This document shows positions 30,211-39,166 of a stretch of 64,000 nt of DNA, one piece after another. A model generated the notes under the pieces. That model had not been told where the DNA came from. It was given only the letters and a program-made list of their open reading frames with translations, and did not search any database. Position numbers and translations under genes: made by a program. Every line of letters begins with the position of its first letter. Position 1 is the stretch's first letter. The DNA lies in contig NZ_CP154631.1 in assembly GCF_039555755.1 (NCBI RefSeq), positions 3,348,001-3,412,000 on the forward strand, in the 5' to 3' direction. This stretch comes from Pseudomonas sediminis. Lineage in GTDB: Bacteria; Pseudomonadota; Gammaproteobacteria; Pseudomonadales; Pseudomonadaceae.

Positions 30211-31374
30211 TTACAGGCCGGCGGCGTCGATATCCACCAGCAGCAGTCGACGGCCGTTATCGATGAACTGGCCGGCGGTCAGGCAGTATTGGTTGGTGGT
30301 GGCGTCGCGGTAGGTGGTGGAGAGCGTCAGGCGCCGTTCTTCCCAGCCTTCGGCCAGCAGTTGATAGAAGTAGGGGCGCCAAGACCAGTTGTGGCCGAGG
30401 TAACGATCATCAGCCTGCCAAGCCCCTTGGCGCCATTCCAGGTTTGGCGTGAGCTGGGTGCCGTGGCGGTCGCACTGATAGATGCGCAACAGCCAGGGAT
30501 AGTTGTCCGGTGCTTTCAGGCTCGTTGTCGGGGCACCGCTTTCGGCCCAGAACCTCAGTTCGGACATCAGCTCGGCCAGTTGCTGGCGCAGGTTGACCAG
30601 GCGTGCGCGCTCGGCGAGTTTCTGTTGCACGTAGTTGTCACGCAGGCGCGCGAAGCGGCCGACGAAGGCATCGCTGGCGAATAGCTCCTCTTCCGGCTTG
30701 GCGAACAAGAACCCCTGCACATAGCGGGCGCCGCATTCCAGGGCGAAGTTCAGCTCGGCTTCGGTTTCCACGCCTTCGGCGATGATCCAGCAGCCGGTTT
30801 TTTCAGCCATTTGTGCCAGCGCCTTGACCACTTCGCCGCTGGGGCCGCCACGGGCGGCTTCCTGAAAGAGGCGCATATCTAGCTTGAGGATGTCCGGTTG
30901 CAAAGCCAGCACGCGGTCGAGCTGTGAGTAGCCAGCGCCGAAATCGTCGATGGCGATGCGTGCACCGGCGTCGCGGTAGCGCGACACCACGTCAGGCAGG
31001 CGTTGGCTGGCGCCACCGAGTTCGGTGATCTCGAAAACGATGCGCGTCGGGTCGATACCGCTGCGTTGTAGTTGGATCAAGCTGGGCAGAGGTTGCGCCG
31101 GGCGCAAGCGGCTGATCCAGCGTGGCGAAATATTCAGGCTCAGGAACCAGTCCGCCGGGGCTTGATGAAAGCGCTGCAGGGCATCTTCGCGGACCTGTCG
31201 GTCAAGGCGGCGCAGGGCGGCGGGTGGGGTTTTCGGGTCGGCGAAAAGCGGCCCGGCCGAGCGCGCCTGGCCTTTGTCATCGCGCAGCCGAGCCAGCGCC
31301 TCGACACCGGCGATACGACCGGTGGCGGTGTCGATAAAGGGTTGGAAGACGGCAAAAGGCAGTCCGTCGATCAC
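30211..31374 (-). CDS. EAL-domain c-di-GMP phosphodiesterase with a C-terminal sensor-like domain
   Basis: The protein has 387 residues from a GTG at 31374, which has TAAGGAC 8 bp upstream; a TTG 19 codons earlier has no such site. The N-terminal EAL domain keeps its key residues: GVEALARLR, LNISPRW, FEITE, DDFGAGYSQ, LKLDM, AEGVETEAE and QGFLFAKP. Catalysis is therefore expected. After about residue 245, a helical linker rich in Arg/Leu leads into a C-terminal PAS/Cache-like domain of about 110 residues with several Trp and Tyr (YLGHNWSWRPYFYQLLAEG), resembling YkuI_C. No membrane span is seen. Confidence 0.9.
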   Translation of the reverse strand: MIDGLPFAVFQPFIDTATGRIAGVEALARLRDDKGQARSAGPLFADPKTPPAALRRLDRQVREDALQRFHQAPADWFLSLNISPRWISRLRPAQPLPSLIQLQRSGIDPTRIVFEITELGGASQRLPDVVSRYRDAGARIAIDDFGAGYSQLDRVLALQPDILKLDMRLFQEAARGGPSGEVVKALAQMAEKTGCWIIAEGVETEAELNFALECGARYVQGFLFAKPEEELFASDAFVGRFARLRDNYVQQKLAERARLVNLRQQLAELMSELRFWAESGAPTTSLKAPDNYPWLLRIYQCDRHGTQLTPNLEWRQGAWQADDRYLGHNWSWRPYFYQLLAEGWEERRLTLSTTYRDATTNQYCLTAGQFIDNGRRLLLVDIDAAGL

Positions 31375-31475
31375 CTGGTTTGTCCTTAGCGCTGAGCGGT
31401 TGAGCCGCCTGATGGCGGTTGGGTTACTCAACCAAGCAAGATCGCGGCCAGGCCAGGTCTAGACCAATCGGCGTT

Positions 31476-31775
31476 TCAGTCGATACCGCTTTGCCGACGT
31501 CGAAGTAGTGGCGCAATGATCAATGCCAGGCGCAACCAGCGACGCCAACCGCGTTTACCACCGAGCAGTCCGGCCAGTGCCAATGCGCCGCCAGTGAGCA
31601 AAAAGGGTGCATTACCCTGGCGCAGGCGTTGGCCATACTCGCGTACCTGCTTGAGTGGTTGACTGATTTGCAGCACTTCATGGCGCAGTTCCTGGCGGTG
31701 CATCTCCAGGCGCATGCGCAGCACGGCTTTACGCAACTGACGGCGCGAGGCGCCTGGTGGCAAGTTGGACGTCAT
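31476..31775 (-). CDS. YqjK-like small membrane protein
   Basis: The protein has 99 residues. A basic, helical N-terminus (RRQLRKAVLRMRLEMHRQELRHEVLQ) is followed by one or two hydrophobic segments (FLLTGGALALAGLLGG; WLRLALIIAPLLRR). It overlaps the YqjE-like gene by 4 bp and forms a three-gene unit with the YqjE- and YqjD-like genes. The assignment rests on position and general character; sequence identity to E. coli YqjK is not obvious by eye. Confidence 0.7.
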   Translation of the reverse strand: MTSNLPPGASRRQLRKAVLRMRLEMHRQELRHEVLQISQPLKQVREYGQRLRQGNAPFLLTGGALALAGLLGGKRGWRRWLRLALIIAPLLRRRQSGID

Positions 31776-32131
31776 GGCAACAGTTGCTCGCGGTCACGTT
31801 GCAGTTCTTCAAGGCTGGCGCTGAACGGTGCTTCGGCGTTGCGCAGACTGATCAGCAGCCAGGTGGCACACCCTACCAGGCCAGCACCGTAGAACAGGCA
31901 AAGACCCGTGGCGACTGCCAGACGGTGACTGTCCCAGTAGACGATCAGCAGCAATGCCGACAGACCTATCAGCAGGAGCAGGGCGAAGGCCAGGCACAGG
32001 CCGCCGAGAACCAGCGCGCGCAGTGCCTGGTTGCGTTGGTCTTCGAGTTCATGGGCCAGCAGCGCCACATGGCCCTGGAGGAGGCCCAGTAGGGCCGCCC
32101 CCAGGCGCCGTGGCGATGGTCCATTGGACAT
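31772..32131 (-). CDS. YqjE-like membrane protein (phage holin family 3_6)
   Basis: The protein has 119 residues and two central membrane spans (ALVLGGLCLAFALLLLIGLSALLLIVYW and ATGLCLFYGAGLVGCATWLLISL) flanked by charged helices. This is the YqjE pattern; the holin name is a family label and does not imply lysis. The start MSNGPSPRR at 32131 is chosen because it gives the usual short N-terminus and sits 8 bp after the YqjD-like stop. Confidence 0.8.
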   Translation of the reverse strand: MSNGPSPRRLGAALLGLLQGHVALLAHELEDQRNQALRALVLGGLCLAFALLLLIGLSALLLIVYWDSHRLAVATGLCLFYGAGLVGCATWLLISLRNAEAPFSASLEELQRDREQLLP

Positions 32132-32139
32132 TGGCGCTG

Positions 32140-32457
32140 TCAACGGCGGCTGATCAGCAGGCCGAGCACCAGGCCAATAGCGGCCGACAAACCCAGTGCC
32201 TGCCATGGGTGCTTGTGCACATAGTCTTCAGTGGCGTCGACGGCGATCTTGCCCTGCTCGCGCAGGCCAGACTCGGCTTTGTGCAGGGCGTCTCGGGCAC
32301 GATCGAGGCTGCCACGAATGTCATCACGCAGGGCCTCGGCGTGTTCGCCGGCGAGACTGGCGGAATGTTGCAGGAGCTTCTCGGTATCGCTGACCAGAGC
32401 CTGGAATTCATCCAGCAGGGCGTCCTTGGTGCTTGGAGTAGCGGCTTTGCGGGGCAT
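32140..32457 (-). CDS. YqjD/ElaB family ribosome-tethering membrane protein
   Basis: The protein has 105 residues. A long amphipathic helix (DEFQALVSDTEKLLQHSASLAGEHAEALRDDIRG) leads to a C-terminal membrane anchor (HPWQALGLSAAIGLVLGLLISRR). This is the DUF883 layout. E. coli YqjD and ElaB bind 70S/100S ribosomes in stationary phase and tether them to the inner membrane, under RpoS control. First gene of a three-gene unit. The start at 32457 is the first good Met with a natural N-terminus (MPRKAATPSTKD). Confidence 0.85.
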   Translation of the reverse strand: MPRKAATPSTKDALLDEFQALVSDTEKLLQHSASLAGEHAEALRDDIRGSLDRARDALHKAESGLREQGKIAVDATEDYVHKHPWQALGLSAAIGLVLGLLISRR

Positions 32458-32827
32458 GGTGAGCAGTCCTCTGCGTTGGTATGTGCTACTTACGATTGCT
32501 CTGCAGCGTGAGGGTTCCGCAAGAATAGTCGGGAAGTGACCGGCCTGGCGTTTGGTATAGCGATTGCATTTTGCTGGTGCGCGAAGGTCGAGAAATGCCC
32601 TGCGATGGGGCTTTTCGGGGCGGCTCAGGATGGTCCATTTCGCGCATAACCATTTGATTAACAAGAAATAAGCATCGATATGTCGACATTTGGTGGCGCT
32701 ATTTTAGGGCCACTCGACGGCACTTTTCGAGGGCGCCCCACTGTGTCTGGCTGCATTGTGGTGCGCGTTTCCGGGTTTGTGCCTTTGTTTGGTGCCTTTT
32801 CATCTGCCTCCGGAGTTTTCTTTCTCG
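32458..32827. other. 370-bp divergent intergenic region between the yqjD-like gene and amt
   Basis: This holds the divergent promoters of the yqjD-like unit and amt. I found no open frame with coding character, no clear sigma-54 (GG-N10-GC) element and no convincing NtrC site. Some GC-rich short palindromes are present, but none that I can name. Confidence 0.5.
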
Positions 32828-34036
32828 ATGGAAAACATCAACAGTGCCGTGGCCACGCTGATCCACGGCTCCAATACCCTGTTCATCCTGCTGGGTGCCA
32901 TCATGGTTCTGGCCATGCATGCCGGCTTTGCCTTTCTCGAAGTGGGAACGGTACGGCAGAAAAACCAGGTCAACGCGTTATCGAAGATTCTCTCGGATTT
33001 CGCTATTTCCGCCCTGGCATATTTCTTCATCGGCTACTGGATCGCCTACGGCATCAATTTCTTCGAGCCGGCTGCCGTGCTGACGGAGAATCATGGCTAC
33101 GGTCTGGTGAAGTTCTTCTTCCTGCTGACCTTCGCCGCGGCGATTCCGGCAATCATCTCCGGTGGTATTGCCGAGCGTGCCAAGTTCGGCCCGCAGCTGT
33201 GCGCCACGGCATTGATCGTGGCCTTCGTCTACCCCTTCTTCGAAGGCATGATCTGGAACGGCAACTATGGCTTCCAGGCCTGGCTCGAGGCTCGCTTCGG
33301 TGCAGGCTTCCATGACTTCGCCGGTTCGGTGGTGGTGCATGCCATGGGCGGTTGGTTGGCCTTCGGCGCCGTGCTGTTGCTGGGGCGCCGCAACGGGCGT
33401 TATCGCGACGGCAAGCTGGTGGCCATGGCGCCCTCGAACATTCCGTTCCTGGCGCTGGGCTCGTGGATCCTGATCATCGGCTGGTTCGGCTTCAACGTGA
33501 TGAGCGCGCAGACGCTCGAAGGCGTCAGTGGCCTGGTGGCGGTCAACTCGCTGATGGCCATGGTTGGCGGTACCGTCGCCGCGCTGCTGGTAGGGCGCAA
33601 CGACCCTGGCTTCCTGCATAACGGCCCGCTGGCTGGCCTGGTCGCGATTTGCGCCGGCTCGGACCTGATGCATCCGATTGGTGCTCTGGTCACTGGCGCG
33701 ATTGCCGGTGCATTGTTCGTCTGGGCATTCACCGCGACGCAGGTGAAGTGGAAGATCGACGATGTGCTCGGTGTCTGGCCGCTGCATGGCCTGTGCGGTA
33801 TCTGGGGCGGCATCGCCTGTGGCATCTTCGGCCTCAAGGCATTCGGCGGCCTGGGTGGCGTGAGCCTGGCCAGCCAGGTGATCGGCACTGCGTTGGGGGT
33901 GGTGGTCGCTCTGATCGGTGGCTTCGCGGTGTATGGCCTGCTCAAGGCGTCGCTGGGTATTCGCCTGAGTCAGGAAGAGGAATACAACGGTGCTGACCTG
34001 TCGATTCACAAGATCGGTGCGGTGAGTCAGGACTGA
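32828..34036 (+). CDS. amt: Ammonium transporter (Amt family)
   Basis: The protein has 402 residues and about eleven membrane spans, and conducts ammonium/ammonia across the inner membrane. Conserved features are MHAGFAFLEVGTVRQKN, GIAERAKF, the pore histidine segments DFAGSVVVHAMGG and WPLHGLCGIWGGIA, and GWFGFNVMSA. The ATG at 32828 gives an N-terminus without a cleavable signal peptide. No glnK-type PII gene is adjacent, unlike the usual glnK-amtB operon, so this may be the second amt copy of the genome. Confidence 0.94.
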   Translation: MENINSAVATLIHGSNTLFILLGAIMVLAMHAGFAFLEVGTVRQKNQVNALSKILSDFAISALAYFFIGYWIAYGINFFEPAAVLTENHGYGLVKFFFLLTFAAAIPAIISGGIAERAKFGPQLCATALIVAFVYPFFEGMIWNGNYGFQAWLEARFGAGFHDFAGSVVVHAMGGWLAFGAVLLLGRRNGRYRDGKLVAMAPSNIPFLALGSWILIIGWFGFNVMSAQTLEGVSGLVAVNSLMAMVGGTVAALLVGRNDPGFLHNGPLAGLVAICAGSDLMHPIGALVTGAIAGALFVWAFTATQVKWKIDDVLGVWPLHGLCGIWGGIACGIFGLKAFGGLGGVSLASQVIGTALGVVVALIGGFAVYGLLKASLGIRLSQEEEYNGADLSIHKIGAVSQD

Positions 34037-34080
34037 GAGGCCAGGGCAGGCGTTGTTTGCCAGCGTTTACGGCGGGCAAT

Positions 34081-34280
34081 AAAAAACCGGGCAATGGCCC
34101 TAGCCGTTGGGGAAATCTGTTGAAAGATTCCCCGATGGCCTGCGGTTACGGGTCCTATAAGCAAAAATCCCCAGCCGAGATATTTTCTGCTGGGGACTTC
34201 TGCTTTTTGGCTTTCAGATCATGACGTTAACGGTCTGCATCAACAGATTAAGCCAACGCCTTGGCAATGGCCCGGTTTTT
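34081..34280. other. Structured 200-bp intergenic element after amt, bounded by inverted repeats
   Basis: AAAAACCGGGC (34082-34092) is mirrored by GCCCGGTTTTT (34270-34280). Between them lie GGGGAAATCT/AGATTCCCC (34109-34118/34125-34133) and TCCCCAGC/GCTGGGGA (34168-34175/34189-34196), the latter flanked by AAAAA and a T-rich tail like a two-way terminator. No protein is apparent. It could be a terminator complex for two convergent genes, a MITE-like element or a small RNA gene. Confidence 0.5.
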
Positions 34281-34294
34281 CATTCAGTTGTAGA

Positions 34295-35011
34295 TCAGTC
34301 GCGACGACCTTCTACCGATTTGCCGGCGACGGTGCCTTCCTTGAGCATGATCTGGTATTCCTTGCCGTCGGTTTCCACCTGATGCAGGCGTACCAGCAGG
34401 TGGCCCCAGTCTTTGGCGAACCACAGCACGGTCTTGCGGGTGCTTTGCGTGGGGTCACGCACGCGTTCGACCTTGATTGCGTCAATCAGGCCCGCCTTGG
34501 TGCGTACCACTTCTTCGCCCAGCACGCGGAAGTCATAGGTTTCGATCTCGTCACCGTCGACCACCTGGTAGCTCACGCTCTTCTTGCCGGCCGCAACGTC
34601 CTCTTGCAGGGCAACCTGGTAGGTCGATTTGTCCAGCAGGCCACGGTTGAGCGGCAGTCTTACGGCATCGCCACGGTCGCTGCCGATGACTTGCTTCTGC
34701 TCCCAGTCGAAGTCCTGCTCGACCTTCTTGCCTTTGCCCAGGCCGCTGCGATTGAGGCGGTAGGTCAGTGGCAGCAGGGCGCCGTTGTCGACGCGGAAGG
34801 TGCTTTCTTCGGTGAGGCCGGCGACCAGCATCGATGCTTCGAAGTTGAGGGTCCAGCGGCCGTCGTCTTCACGTTTGAGGCTGCGCTCGGCGCTGCCACT
34901 GACCGGCAGCTGCTTCCAGTCCGCGGTGTAGCTGGCGGAGAAGGGCTGCAGGTCCTCGGCAAAGGCGGACAGGCTGAACAGTGTCAGGGCGAACAGCAGG
35001 GCACGACGCAT
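34295..35011 (-). CDS. DUF3108 domain-containing exported protein
   Basis: The protein has 238 residues with an N-terminal signal peptide (RRALLFALTLFSLSAFA). The rest is beta-rich: FSASYTADWKQLPVSGSAERSL, LPLTYRLNRSGLGKGKKVEQDFDWEQKQV, then ETYDFRVLGEEVVRTKAGLIDAIKVERVRD. This is the DUF3108 pattern, related in fold to LolA/LolB-like periplasmic proteins. The function is unknown. It follows purN by 8 bp in the same direction, so it is likely cotranscribed with purM-purN, a conserved Pseudomonas arrangement. Confidence 0.85.
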   Translation of the reverse strand: MRRALLFALTLFSLSAFAEDLQPFSASYTADWKQLPVSGSAERSLKREDDGRWTLNFEASMLVAGLTEESTFRVDNGALLPLTYRLNRSGLGKGKKVEQDFDWEQKQVIGSDRGDAVRLPLNRGLLDKSTYQVALQEDVAAGKKSVSYQVVDGDEIETYDFRVLGEEVVRTKAGLIDAIKVERVRDPTQSTRKTVLWFAKDWGHLLVRLHQVETDGKEYQIMLKEGTVAGKSVEGRRD

Positions 35012-35019
35012 AGAGTCTC

Positions 35020-35664
35020 CTAGGTTCGAATCAGGTGGCCGCTGGCGGGCAGCGGCTGGCCATCCAGCATTGCGCCTTGAGCGCCAAGACGCAAGCGGCC
35101 TTCGGCAAACCAGCGCACTGCCAGCGGATAGATCTGGTGTTCCTGCTGGTGCACGCGGCGAGCAAGGCTTTCGGCCGTGTCGTCTGCCTTGATCGGCAAC
35201 ACAGCTTGTACGACCAGAGGGCCACCATCGAGTTCCTCGGTCACGAAGTGCACGCTGCAGCCGTGTTCGCTGTCGCCGGCTTCCAGGGCGCGCTGATGGG
35301 TATGCAGCCCCTTGTGCTTGGGTAGCAGTGACGGATGGATATTCAGCAGGCGGCCTGCGTAGTGCTGAACGAAGCCCGGCGTGAGGATGCGCATGAAGCC
35401 AGCCAGCACCACCAGGTCAGGCTGATGGGCATCGATGGCCTGGATCAGGGCTGCGTCGAAGGCGTCGCGGCCATCGAACTGCTTGTGGTCGAGCATGCCG
35501 GTGGCGATGCCGGCCTGTTTCGCTCGCTCCAGGCCATAGGCATCGGCGCGGTTGCAGATAACCGCGGCGATGCGGGCCGGATTGCCGTCGTGGCCGACGC
35601 TGTCGATCAGCGCTTGCAGATTGCTGCCTGATCCGGAGATCAGGACGACGACATTGCAGGGCAT
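35020..35664 (-). CDS. purN: Phosphoribosylglycinamide formyltransferase
   Basis: PurN, 214 residues, transfers a formyl group from 10-formyl-THF to GAR in purine synthesis. The motifs VVVLISGSGSNLQALID, HPSLLPKHKGLHTHQRALEAGDSEHGCSVHFVTEELDGG and GFMRILTPGFV are seen, with the catalytic Asn-His-Asp region in place. The start at 35664 overlaps the purM stop (TGATG), indicating coupled translation. Confidence 0.96.
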   Translation of the reverse strand: MPCNVVVLISGSGSNLQALIDSVGHDGNPARIAAVICNRADAYGLERAKQAGIATGMLDHKQFDGRDAFDAALIQAIDAHQPDLVVLAGFMRILTPGFVQHYAGRLLNIHPSLLPKHKGLHTHQRALEAGDSEHGCSVHFVTEELDGGPLVVQAVLPIKADDTAESLARRVHQQEHQIYPLAVRWFAEGRLRLGAQGAMLDGQPLPASGHLIRT

Positions 35665-36722
35665 CAGTGGGCTTTCAGGTTGTTCAACTGAACCTGGGCT
35701 GCGCCTTCTGCTGCGGCGGTGATCTGGCCGATGACCCAAGGTTGCTCGCCGCTGGCGCGCAGGCTGGCCAGGGCGGTTTCAACCTGATCCTGAGCGACGC
35801 AGATGACCATGCCGACGCCGCAGTTGAGCACACGGTGCATTTCGTGCTCGTCGACGTTGCCTTGCTCCTGCAGCCAGTCGAACACGGCCGGGCGATTCCA
35901 GCTGGTCACGTCGATCACGGCCTGTGCGCCCTGCGGCAGTACGCGCGGGATGTTGTCCAGCAGGCCGCCGCCGGTGATGTGGGCCATGGCCTTGACCGCA
36001 CCGGTGTCCTTGATCAGCTTGAGCAGCGGCTTGACGTAGATACGGGTCGGCGCCATCAGCAGATCGGCCAGAGCCTTGCCGTCCAGTTGCAGCTGCTCGA
36101 TGTCGGCGCCGGAAACTTCGATGATCTTGCGGATCAGCGAGTAGCCATTGGAGTGCGGGCCGGAGGAAGGCAGGGCGATCAGGGCGTCGCCGGTGACGAC
36201 CTTGGAGCCGTCGATGATCTCGGCTTTTTCCACCACGCCGACGCAGAAGCCGGCCAGGTCGTAGTCTTCGCCTTCGTACATGCCCGGCATTTCGGCTGTT
36301 TCACCACCGACCAGGGAGCAGCCGGCGAGTTCGCAACCAGCGCCGATACCGGTTACCACGGTGGCGGCGACGTCGACGTTGAGCTTGCCGGTAGCGTAGT
36401 AGTCGAGGAAGAACAGCGGCTCGGCGCCGCAGACCACCAGGTCGTTGACGCACATGGCGACCAGATCCTGGCCGATGCTGTCGTGCTTGTTCAGGTTCAG
36501 TGCCAGGCGCAGCTTGGTGCCGACACCGTCGGTGCCGGACACCAGTACCGGTTGCTTGTAGCCGGCCGGGATCTCGCACAGGGCGCCGAAGCCGCCCAGG
36601 CCACCCATGACTTCCGGACGCGCAGTGCGCTTGGCGACGCCTTTGATGCGTTCGACCAGGGCTTCACCGGCATCGATGTCGACGCCTGCGTCCTTGTAGC
36701 TGATGGAGGGTTGCTTGCTCAT
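35664..36722 (-). CDS. purM: Phosphoribosylformylglycinamidine cyclo-ligase
   Basis: PurM (AIR synthetase), 352 residues, closes the imidazole ring of AIR using ATP. Conserved segments are [60 protein letters not shown] and [11 protein letters not shown]. The start at 36722 is the family N-terminus; an upstream in-frame start would add 20 residues. First gene of the purM-purN-DUF3108 unit. The 247-bp gap to the divergent DUF2066 gene contains the promoters of both. Confidence 0.96.
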   Translation of the reverse strand: MSKQPSISYKDAGVDIDAGEALVERIKGVAKRTARPEVMGGLGGFGALCEIPAGYKQPVLVSGTDGVGTKLRLALNLNKHDSIGQDLVAMCVNDLVVCGAEPLFFLDYYATGKLNVDVAATVVTGIGAGCELAGCSLVGGETAEMPGMYEGEDYDLAGFCVGVVEKAEIIDGSKVVTGDALIALPSSGPHSNGYSLIRKIIEVSGADIEQLQLDGKALADLLMAPTRIYVKPLLKLIKDTGAVKAMAHITGGGLLDNIPRVLPQGAQAVIDVTSWNRPAVFDWLQEQGNVDEHEMHRVLNCGVGMVICVAQDQVETALASLRASGEQPWVIGQITAAAEGAAQVQLNNLKAH

Positions 36723-36969
36723 AGATCCGGGCCTTTGGATGGGGAGTTCGTGTAGGCGCCGACGTGGCGCAGGCTCATCCAAGGAGCCCGGCGCGCGTAC
36801 CGGCTGGCGAAGGCGCGCGATTTTATCAGGCTTGCCCGGTAGCGGCCACTCGTGTGCATGCGCTTCGTCGCAGGCACCGGCTCTGGTTGCCGGGGCTTGA
36901 GCGGCTGTTTAAGGTATAGGCTTTTGTGCCCGCCCGCCGTGCGGCCATCCCTTGCGAGAGTCCACCCCA

Positions 36970-38010
36970 ATGCGTTTGCCCATCCGCCTGTTGTTCCTCT
37001 GTCTGTCGCTGCTGAGCCTGCCGGTATTGGCCGCGCCGGTTACCGGTCTGTACCAGGTGCGCGAGCCCGTGGCCGACCAACAGCCGGAAGCTCGCGACGG
37101 TGCCATGCAGAAAGCCCTGCAGACGCTGGTGCTACGCCTGACCGGCGACGCCAAGGCGTTGCAAAGTGCCGGGCTGGAAGGGCTGCGCAAGGACCCGCAG
37201 CAGATCGTCAGCCAGTACGGTTATGAAGGCGACGCGCTGCTGGTCGAGTTCGATCCGGGCAGTACCGAGCGCCAGTTACGTCAGGCCGGCCTGGCTCTGT
37301 GGGGTGCCAATCGCCCGGCCATCCTGACCTGGTGGCTCAACGAGTCGCCGGAAGGCAGCCAACTGGTTGGTGAAAGCCAGAGCGCATCGGCACTGCTACG
37401 CGATGCTGCGCAACATCGTGGCTTGCCACTGCGTTTGCCGCTGGCGGACCTGAGCGAGCAGGCGCTGGGCAGTGCCGATGTGCTGCTGGCCAACGATCCC
37501 CAAGCCCTGCGCGAGGCGTCCGAGCGCTACGTTGCCGATGCCTTGCTGGCCGTGCAGGCGACTGAAAGCGGCGGCAGCTGGCAGGCGACCTGGCGCCTGT
37601 GGCTGGGTGACGAGCGCGAGCAGGGCAAGGCAGAGGCCGCCGATCAGGCAGCGCTGGCCGATGCAGTGCTGTTGGCCGTGGCCGAGCGCCTGGCGCCGCG
37701 TTTCCTGGTCAAACCGGGTGCTGCGCAGAGCCTGACGCTGGTGATCGAGGGCGCAGACCTGGGCCGTTTCGCGGCACTGGAGCGCTTGCTCGAACCCTTC
37801 GCCGCGCGTTTGCAGGAAATCGACGGCCAGCGCCTGGTTTATCAGGTCAGCGCCAGCCCGGAGCAGCTGCGCGCGCAACTGGCATTGGGGCAACTGCAGG
37901 AAGTCAGTGAGCCGCTCGATGCTGCTGAGCCAGTAGAGAACCCGGAGGCCGCTGCAACCGAGGCGCCGCAGGTAAAGCCGCGCACCGATCAATTGCGCTT
38001 TCGCTGGTAG
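36970..38010 (+). CDS. DUF2066 domain-containing exported protein
   Basis: The protein has 346 residues and a signal peptide (LFLCLSLLSLPVLAAP) from the ATG at 36970. The DUF2066 region runs from about residue 22: GLYQVREPVADQQPEARDGAMQKALQTLVLRLTG. The middle contains GLALWGANRPAILTWWL and VLLANDPQALREASERYVADALLAV. The C-terminus is Glu/Ala/Pro-rich and ends abruptly in KPRTDQLRFRW. The function is unknown. The gene precedes an AI-2E-family permease and hda in the same direction. Confidence 0.85.
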   Translation: MRLPIRLLFLCLSLLSLPVLAAPVTGLYQVREPVADQQPEARDGAMQKALQTLVLRLTGDAKALQSAGLEGLRKDPQQIVSQYGYEGDALLVEFDPGSTERQLRQAGLALWGANRPAILTWWLNESPEGSQLVGESQSASALLRDAAQHRGLPLRLPLADLSEQALGSADVLLANDPQALREASERYVADALLAVQATESGGSWQATWRLWLGDEREQGKAEAADQAALADAVLLAVAERLAPRFLVKPGAAQSLTLVIEGADLGRFAALERLLEPFAARLQEIDGQRLVYQVSASPEQLRAQLALGQLQEVSEPLDAAEPVENPEAAATEAPQVKPRTDQLRFRW

Positions 38011-38083
38011 AATCTGCGTCGGGTAGACCACAGCCCAGTTACGCAGCGCCTTCCTGGCGCCGTTTCGCATCGAGGACGCGAGC

Positions 38084-39166
38084 ATGACCGATTCCACCCG
38101 TTGGCTATGGATGGCTGGGCTGTTTCTGCTCGGCTGGCTGCTGTACCTGTTGCACCCGATTCTTTCCCCGTTCCTGATCGGTATCCTGCTGGCCTACATG
38201 GGCGACCCGCTGGTCGATCGTCTCGAGCGGCATCGGCTGTCGCGCACGGGGGGCGTGGTGGTGGTATTCGCGCTGTTCGCTCTGGTATTGCTGATCCTGC
38301 TGCTGGTGTTGGTGCCCATGCTGGGACGACAGCTGGTGCGTCTATATCAGCTGGCGCCGGAAATGCTCGATTGGTTGCAAGGCACGGCCTTGCCGTGGTC
38401 GCAGTCGCATCTGGGGTTGCAGGATGACCTGCTGCAGGTCGATCAACTCAAGCAGGTCTTTACCGACAACATTGGCAAGACCACCGATGTGCTCAAGGCG
38501 GTGCTGGCCCAGGCGACATCCTCGGGGTTGGCACTGCTGGCCTGGCTGGGCAACCTGATGCTGATTCCGGTGGTGAGCTTCTACCTGATGCGCGACTGGG
38601 ATCTGCTGGTCGAGCGCGTGCGCCGCCTGCTGCCGCGCCAGCGCGAAGGATTGATCGTCAAGCTGACTGGCGAATGTCATGAAGTGCTGGGCGCCTTCCT
38701 GCGCGGCCAATTGCTGGTGATGCTGGCGCTGAGCGTCATCTATTCCGTGGGCTTGATGCTGGTGGGGTTGGAGCTGGGACTGTTGATCGGTGTGCTGGCG
38801 GGCCTGGCCAGTATCGTGCCGTACATGGGCTTTATCGTCGGTATCGGTGCGGCGTTGACTGCTGCGCTGTTCCAGTTCGGTCTCGAGCCCTATCCGCTGA
38901 TCGGTATCGGCGTGGTGTTCATGATCGGCCAGTTGCTCGAGGGTATGGTCCTCACGCCCCTGCTGGTGGGTGATCGCATCGGCCTGCATCCGGTCGCGGT
39001 GATCTTCGCCATCCTCGCGGGTGGCCAACTGTTTGGCTTTACCGGCGTGCTGCTGGCCTTGCCGGTTGCTGCCGTGATCATGGTTCTGCTGCGCCATGCC
39101 CATGATTTGTATAAACTTTCCGGCCTTTACGGAGAGAGCAGCGGTTCCCACGAGCCCCCCACATGA
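38084..39166 (+). CDS. AI-2E family (PerM-like) transporter
   Basis: The protein has 360 residues with about eight membrane spans. The N-terminal pair (WMAGLFLLGWLLYLLHPILSPFLIGILLAYMGDPLVDRLE) and the C-terminal GQLLEGMVLTPLLVGDRIGLHPVAVIFAILAGGQLFG segment are characteristic of the AI-2E/PerM superfamily. The substrate is unknown; the family name comes from E. coli TqsA and does not prove autoinducer transport here. The stop overlaps the hda start by 4 bp, a coupling conserved in pseudomonads. Confidence 0.9.
   Translation: MTDSTRWLWMAGLFLLGWLLYLLHPILSPFLIGILLAYMGDPLVDRLERHRLSRTGGVVVVFALFALVLLILLLVLVPMLGRQLVRLYQLAPEMLDWLQGTALPWSQSHLGLQDDLLQVDQLKQVFTDNIGKTTDVLKAVLAQATSSGLALLAWLGNLMLIPVVSFYLMRDWDLLVERVRRLLPRQREGLIVKLTGECHEVLGAFLRGQLLVMLALSVIYSVGLMLVGLELGLLIGVLAGLASIVPYMGFIVGIGAALTAALFQFGLEPYPLIGIGVVFMIGQLLEGMVLTPLLVGDRIGLHPVAVIFAILAGGQLFGFTGVLLALPVAAVIMVLLRHAHDLYKLSGLYGESSGSHEPPT

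Noticed and set aside
32690..32827. A sigma-54 promoter or NtrC site before amt
   Set aside because: I checked for GG-N10-GC and for a TGCAC-type NtrC palindrome. TGCATTGTGGTGC near 32753 is only a partial NtrC match and no -24/-12 pair has correct spacing.
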